Part shown: positions 52,767-55,688 of the stretch, in pieces
Position numbering within the stretch: position 1 is the first letter of the stretch
How the letters are laid out: every line of letters starts with the position of its first letter
Source: Lentisphaeria bacterium UBA7640
Lineage (GTDB): Bacteria > Verrucomicrobiota > Lentisphaeria > Victivallales > Victivallaceae
NCBI GenBank assembly: GCA_002483765.1
Contig: DLIO01000114.1
Location: 21,197-76,884, forward strand
Direction: 5' to 3'
Length of the DNA stretch: 55,688 nt
Program-made: the position numbers and the translations under genes
Notes under the pieces: generated by a model
Database searches by the model: none
Seen by the model: only the letters and a program-made list of their open reading frames with translations
What the model was told of the DNA's origin: nothing

Positions 52767-53207
52767 TCAATACTGCTGCGGATTATCGCCAATTGCCTCA
52801 ATGACTCTGGGATAAGTTACTCCGGGAACTGGGGCAAATGGTTTTTTCCTGCTTTTTTTAATCGGAAAAACCCAATCATCGCCGAAGTCATAATGATAAA
52901 AAAGCTTGAAGCCATTGGGTAATGGATAAAGTTCATCCAAAGTCATCTGATAGTCACCTATATTCCTCTTATCGCCATAAAAGTTATCAGGCCCCTTTTG
53001 ATAAATTACCTTATTCCCGTGACTATAGGGATTATCTGTTCTGCCGATAAAAAACATGGACATGTGATCCCAATCAAATTCAAAAGCAGTTATGATTAAA
53101 TGGTACAATGCCTCCAAACTATCTGTAGTATCAAATTCAACAATTTTACTACAATCAGCCTCTTTAAAATTACTACCCAAACACTCAATAGTTAATTCTA
53201 CAATCAT
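52767..53207 (-). CDS. Plasmid pRiA4b ORF-3-like protein
   Basis: A 146-residue protein of the pRiA4b ORF-3 family (PF07929 type): LEALYHLIITAFEFDWDHMSMFFIG in the first half, FYHYDFGDDWVFPI near 103-116 and a GVTYPRVIEAIGDNPQQY end in place of the usual PPEDxGG. The usual N-terminal IWRR motif is missing. The biochemical role is unknown; the family occurs on plasmids and beside transposons. It is preceded by a copy of the fba leader and flanked by two copies of a short palindrome. Confidence 0.75.
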   Translation of the reverse strand: MIVELTIECLGSNFKEADCSKIVEFDTTDSLEALYHLIITAFEFDWDHMSMFFIGRTDNPYSHGNKVIYQKGPDNFYGDKRNIGDYQMTLDELYPLPNGFKLFYHYDFGDDWVFPIKKSRKKPFAPVPGVTYPRVIEAIGDNPQQY

Positions 53208-53219
53208 AATTCACTCTTC

Positions 53220-53348
53220 TATTTATCTCAAAACATTATAAGTTAATGTCACTCTAAAGTCAGATTTTTCAATACCGCAAAGCAAATCATCATCCAAAGT
53301 TTTCAAAGTTTACGACTAGCTGCATAATAATAAATTCACAAATGAAGA
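53220..53348. repeat. Duplicated leader, copy L2 (upstream of the pRiA4b-like gene)
   Basis: 129 nt, ending 12 nt before the pRiA4b-like start, in the same orientation relative to its gene as L1 to fba. The distal 95-100 nt are almost identical to L1; the proximal part differs. Confidence 0.9.
53236..53264 (-). promoter_or_regulatory. Predicted promoter in leader L2
   Basis: Read on the minus strand: CTGACT, a 17-nt spacer, then perfect TATAAT, about 30 nt before the ATG of the pRiA4b-like gene. The equivalent positions in L1 read CTGACT, 16 nt, TACTAC, so the copy before the accessory gene has the stronger -10. Confidence 0.45.
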
Positions 53349-53433
53349 GTCGCACCTATGCTATTTGCGAATTATAGATACTTTTATTTTGTGAAAATCA
53401 ATTTTTTCAGAAATTTCATCTATTGGTGAGCGA

Positions 53434-53463
53434 ACTATCCGGAATTCCGGGATAGTTGAATTT
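53434..53463. repeat. Palindromic repeat P2
   Basis: ACTATCCGGAATTCCGGGAT then AGT and TGAATTT: a near-perfect 23-nt palindrome matching P1 at 52720-52750. Together with P1 it brackets the pRiA4b-like gene and leader L2. Confidence 0.75.
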
Positions 53464-53701
53464 CGAAGTAACTCTCCATTGCCACAAAACATTTTTGGTT
53501 TTCTGTTCAAATTATTTATAATAATGAATTTGCATTTACACAAAAAAAGTGTAAGTTTTAGTATCGCTTTATTTCATTGACTGTTTTTAAAATGGCTTTT
53601 TAATAAGGTGATTGACTAATGACACTTAATAGCTGAAACAAATTTGTGACAATCTCATGTCGCTTTTTTGCTAAGTGTTCAGAAGTGTCAGTTTTTAAAA
53701 T

Positions 53702-53726
53702 AAAAGCCGTCTTTTAGACGGCTTTT
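53702..53726 (-). terminator. Terminator overlapping the SIR2 stop codon
   Basis: The stem AAAAGCCGTC/GACGGCTTTT has a short loop that contains the gene's own TAA. Transcript release and translation stop are packed into one 25-nt element. Confidence 0.75.
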
Positions 53727-55312
53727 TCATTGTGATATTTAAGCCAATCATATATTTTAATTAATCTTCTTAAATTAGTTTTATCCGTATTATTTCCAGT
53801 TTTAAAAACATCCGGATTACTTATCAAATAATTTTTCAAGAACTCCTCTAGCTCTGAACATTCTATTTGATCTTCTGTCAATAACGCTATTAAACAAAGA
53901 GCTTTATTCTCATCATTAGTTTGTAATATCTCTTCAATAGAATGAAACCTCATCCCTTTTCGCTGTTTTTGTAGACTTTTTGATATTAACTTATCAAAAT
54001 TTTCTATTTTTGCTTTTAAAACATTACTGGGATATGTTTTTGTATAACTTACCAAGTACTTAAAGATAGGCATACTAAATGACTGACGAGGCAATAAAAT
54101 AGGTAATGTTTCCTCCACAATATGCTCGTTGTCAAAATTACCGTTGTCCAAAACAATATCAATATAAATCTCCTCTGCACTAGGCATTGTATAGCCTTTC
54201 TGTTTCCATTGTCCTGCCACTCCTAAACCAATTACAGTTTCCACACTATCTATTGCATCATCATCATCAATATCTACAATTTTCACACTATCGACAGTAA
54301 TATTTTCTGCAACGATTCTATATAAGTCTTGCTTGATTTGTCTTAATAGTTTAGGATTATATTGCGACTTATTTTGAAGTAGTGAATGGTATACCGGCAA
54401 AAAATTATTAATGGTGATTTTTGTCATCCCGATACTTTTGCCAGATTCAAAAGATTTCGAATATTCTGAAATACTCACAGTGTCAATATCTTTGCTCCAA
54501 TCAATGAAGATAAGTTTTTGCTTAAGTAAATCCAGTTTTTCCTGTGATAGACAATTCGATATTGCTTTTAATATCTCTTCTATGTTGGAGTCATTAATTG
54601 AATATCCCAAAAAAATTATAGGGTGCTCTAAAAAAACGGTCATTAACTTGGCTGCTAAATAAGCATTTCGCTTGTTAAATTCAAGATAATCGTTTGCAGT
54701 TAAAATTAAAGAGCTGGGTTGTTCACAACAACCATGAATTTTATAAATCTCAGCGATCCCATAGATTGGAGAAAACAATAAATCATCCTGCCCTATGAAT
54801 TTATGATACTTGAATGACGTTTCAATTAAAGCATCATAATTTGTGGTTATTATACCCGCTATACTCCTTTTTCCTGCACTTTTTAAACAATTTAATTCGT
54901 CTAAAGAGATTTTATCCTTTGCCTTTTCTTTCCAATTATTAAAAAATGCTGCTACTTCTATTTTAAAAGGTGACACTCCAGACTTAATATAATCAGAATA
55001 TTTCTCACGACTTATTTTATATTCACTACTCGAAAACCATACTTTATTAAAATCTTTTTCGATCGCTTCTGCAATACTAGGCAGATTGTCTTCAATCCCT
55101 GTAGCTAATCGTATTTCGTCTTGATAAGACTCATAAGAAAACTCTATATTTCTTGCTTTCTTAGCAAATATCTCCAATAACCCTTTCCAGCCAGGTAAGC
55201 CTAAGTAGCGCCTAGAAAACCCCGCTCCTATAAATAAAAATGGTAAAGCATGAGCATTCTTTAGTTTTTCAGTTAACTCAGCAATATCATTCCGGTTTTC
55301 TTTTTTATTCAT
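53714..55312 (-). CDS. SIR2-domain protein, probable anti-phage NADase
   Basis: A 532-residue cytoplasmic protein. The N-terminal SIR2-like domain shows FIGAGFS (27-33), GLPGW (38-42), ITTNYD (155-160), YKIHG with His194 and FLGYSINDSNI (234-244), the binding and catalytic set of defence-type SIR2 enzymes that deplete NAD+ on infection. The C-terminal half (about 300-532) is unrecognised, with an acidic VDIDDDDAIDSV stretch near 350, and might sense the phage trigger. It is smaller than DSR1/DSR2 and has no TIR or SLOG domain. Shine-Dalgarno GGAG. It follows a probable restriction-modification gene in the same direction. Confidence 0.8.
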   Translation of the reverse strand: MNKKENRNDIAELTEKLKNAHALPFLFIGAGFSRRYLGLPGWKGLLEIFAKKARNIEFSYESYQDEIRLATGIEDNLPSIAEAIEKDFNKVWFSSSEYKISREKYSDYIKSGVSPFKIEVAAFFNNWKEKAKDKISLDELNCLKSAGKRSIAGIITTNYDALIETSFKYHKFIGQDDLLFSPIYGIAEIYKIHGCCEQPSSLILTANDYLEFNKRNAYLAAKLMTVFLEHPIIFLGYSINDSNIEEILKAISNCLSQEKLDLLKQKLIFIDWSKDIDTVSISEYSKSFESGKSIGMTKITINNFLPVYHSLLQNKSQYNPKLLRQIKQDLYRIVAENITVDSVKIVDIDDDDAIDSVETVIGLGVAGQWKQKGYTMPSAEEIYIDIVLDNGNFDNEHIVEETLPILLPRQSFSMPIFKYLVSYTKTYPSNVLKAKIENFDKLISKSLQKQRKGMRFHSIEEILQTNDENKALCLIALLTEDQIECSELEEFLKNYLISNPDVFKTGNNTDKTNLRRLIKIYDWLKYHNEKAV

Positions 55313-55396
55313 ATTATCTCCCCCACTTATTATGTTCCGGTTAAATTTAAAGTTTTTACCGTTTTTTTATTGTCAACCATTTATATTTTAAGATTT

Positions 55397-55687
55397 TCAA
55401 CTTTCTAATATCGGTTTCAGTATCTCTGGTGATTTTTCGGCAAAGCTGTTCATGCGCTTAACAATTTCGTTTGAGGGATCGCTCCAGCGGGAGGAAAGTT
55501 TCGATATCGCCTCGTCCTTTTGAGTATCACTTAAAGCGTTGAATCCTTTATTATTTATTACTTCATTAATATCTTCTTCTACAAATTTCAAGACATCAAT
55601 ATTGCGTTCTTTCATATGTTCTGGAAAATAAAGATTAAAAACAATAGCATCAATAATTTCGTTAGCCCAACTTTCACCGAAAACAGG
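55397..55687 (-). CDS. C-terminus of a probable restriction-modification methylase (partial)
   Basis: An open frame entering from the right edge with no start in the window; 96 codons are visible (FGESWANEIIDAIVFNLYF, then PEHMKERNIDVLKFVEEDI and so on). The ANEIIDAIVFNLYFPEHMKE pattern, a helix near the extreme C-terminus, resembles Eco57I/TaqI-type methylase-specificity subunits of type IIG systems. An internal ATG at 55615 could be mistaken for the start of a 72-residue protein. It lies 84 nt upstream of the SIR2 gene in the same direction. Assignment is tentative because the catalytic part is outside the window. Confidence 0.5.
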   Translation of the reverse strand, partial: PVFGESWANEIIDAIVFNLYFPEHMKERNIDVLKFVEEDINEVINNKGFNALSDTQKDEAISKLSSRWSDPSNEIVKRMNSFAEKSPEILKPILES

Positions 55688-55688
55688 G

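Larger units (their letters stand above)
53208..53713. other. Gap between the pRiA4b-like and SIR2 genes
   Basis: About 505 nt with leader copy L2, palindrome P2 and AT-rich sequence up to the SIR2 terminator. A 60-codon minus-strand frame at 53361-53543 is open but has no ribosome binding site or recognised homology. Confidence 0.55.

Noticed and set aside
50941..53348. L1/L2 as attL/attR of an integrated phage or integrative element
   Set aside because: No integrase, recombinase or tRNA end is present between or near the repeats; kept only as a leader duplication of unknown mechanism.
53361..53543. RhuM-like reading (NSTIPEFRIV) across palindrome P2, similar to NSTIRKFQIV across P1
   Set aside because: The shared residues are dictated by the palindromic DNA repeat itself, and nothing outside it aligns to RhuM.
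55397..55615. Small 72-residue protein as an antitoxin-like partner of the SIR2 gene
   Set aside because: The frame is open upstream to the window edge and the residues before the ATG fit a larger protein; it is the C-terminus of a partial gene.

Overview
The window reads as a chromosomal segment of a Gram-negative bacterium of the PVC group, most likely Lentisphaerae (Victivallis-like). That placement is inferred from gene style, not from a marker-gene tree. The clues are a GntR regulator whose sensor half looks like a sugar-binding protein, followed by a prepilin-like protein with an H-x-DG tail; very large secreted polysaccharide-active proteins; many lipoproteins with signal peptides; and a moderate-to-low GC base with GC-rich palindromes dropped between genes.

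Layout. (1) 0.2-3.5 kb, minus strand: a tight housekeeping operon hisS-adk-map-infA with overlapping genes, preceded by an HU-type DNA-binding protein with its own terminator. (2) 3.7-9.6 kb: a secreted family-10-like glycosidase, a cytoplasmic GH36-type alpha-galactosidase, a SulP transporter without a STAS domain and an unknown membrane-anchored protein. (3) 9.8-16.5 kb, minus strand: a copper/silver efflux operon (CusB-like adaptor with two metal-binding modules, an enlarged CusA-like pump, and a small periplasmic protein made of two nearly identical CPV(M/L)GG...CCxxC modules). (4) 16.7-20 kb: class II aldolase, an NTF2-fold immunity-family lipoprotein with a decayed second copy 2.2 kb away, an unknown membrane protein and a methyltransferase. 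(5) 20.1-29.4 kb, plus strand: a carbohydrate locus consisting of the GntR/solute-binding regulator, whose frame runs without a stop into a pseudopilin gene; a 1028-residue secreted putative glycosidase; and a 1179-residue heparinase-like protein ending in a beta-propeller. (6) 29.5-50.9 kb: housekeeping genes (hemW, Gfo/Idh oxidoreductase, chagasin-type inhibitor, tRNA-Leu and tRNA-Arg, pcnB, nadB/nadE, SDR, der, HD hydrolase, purB, pepD, sigma-70, dus, tcdA, fba). (7) 50.9-55.7 kb: an AT-rich accessory island with a lone DprA-like gene lying inside a broken rhuM-like gene, a pRiA4b ORF-3-like gene behind a copy of the fba leader, a SIR2-type protein typical of anti-phage defence, and the 3' end of a probable restriction-modification methylase that runs off the window.

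Cross-cutting signals. Nine intact copies and one collapsed copy of a 31-39 bp GC-rich palindrome (core GCGCGCAT-W-ATGCGCGC) lie only between genes. The fba leader (about 128 bp) is duplicated 2.28 kb away in front of an unrelated gene. Remnants of Sel1-repeat, NTF2-family and RhuM genes lie in the gaps. The most system-like novelties are the regulator/pseudopilin/giant-secreted-enzyme locus at 20-29 kb and the mosaic defence island at the right end.
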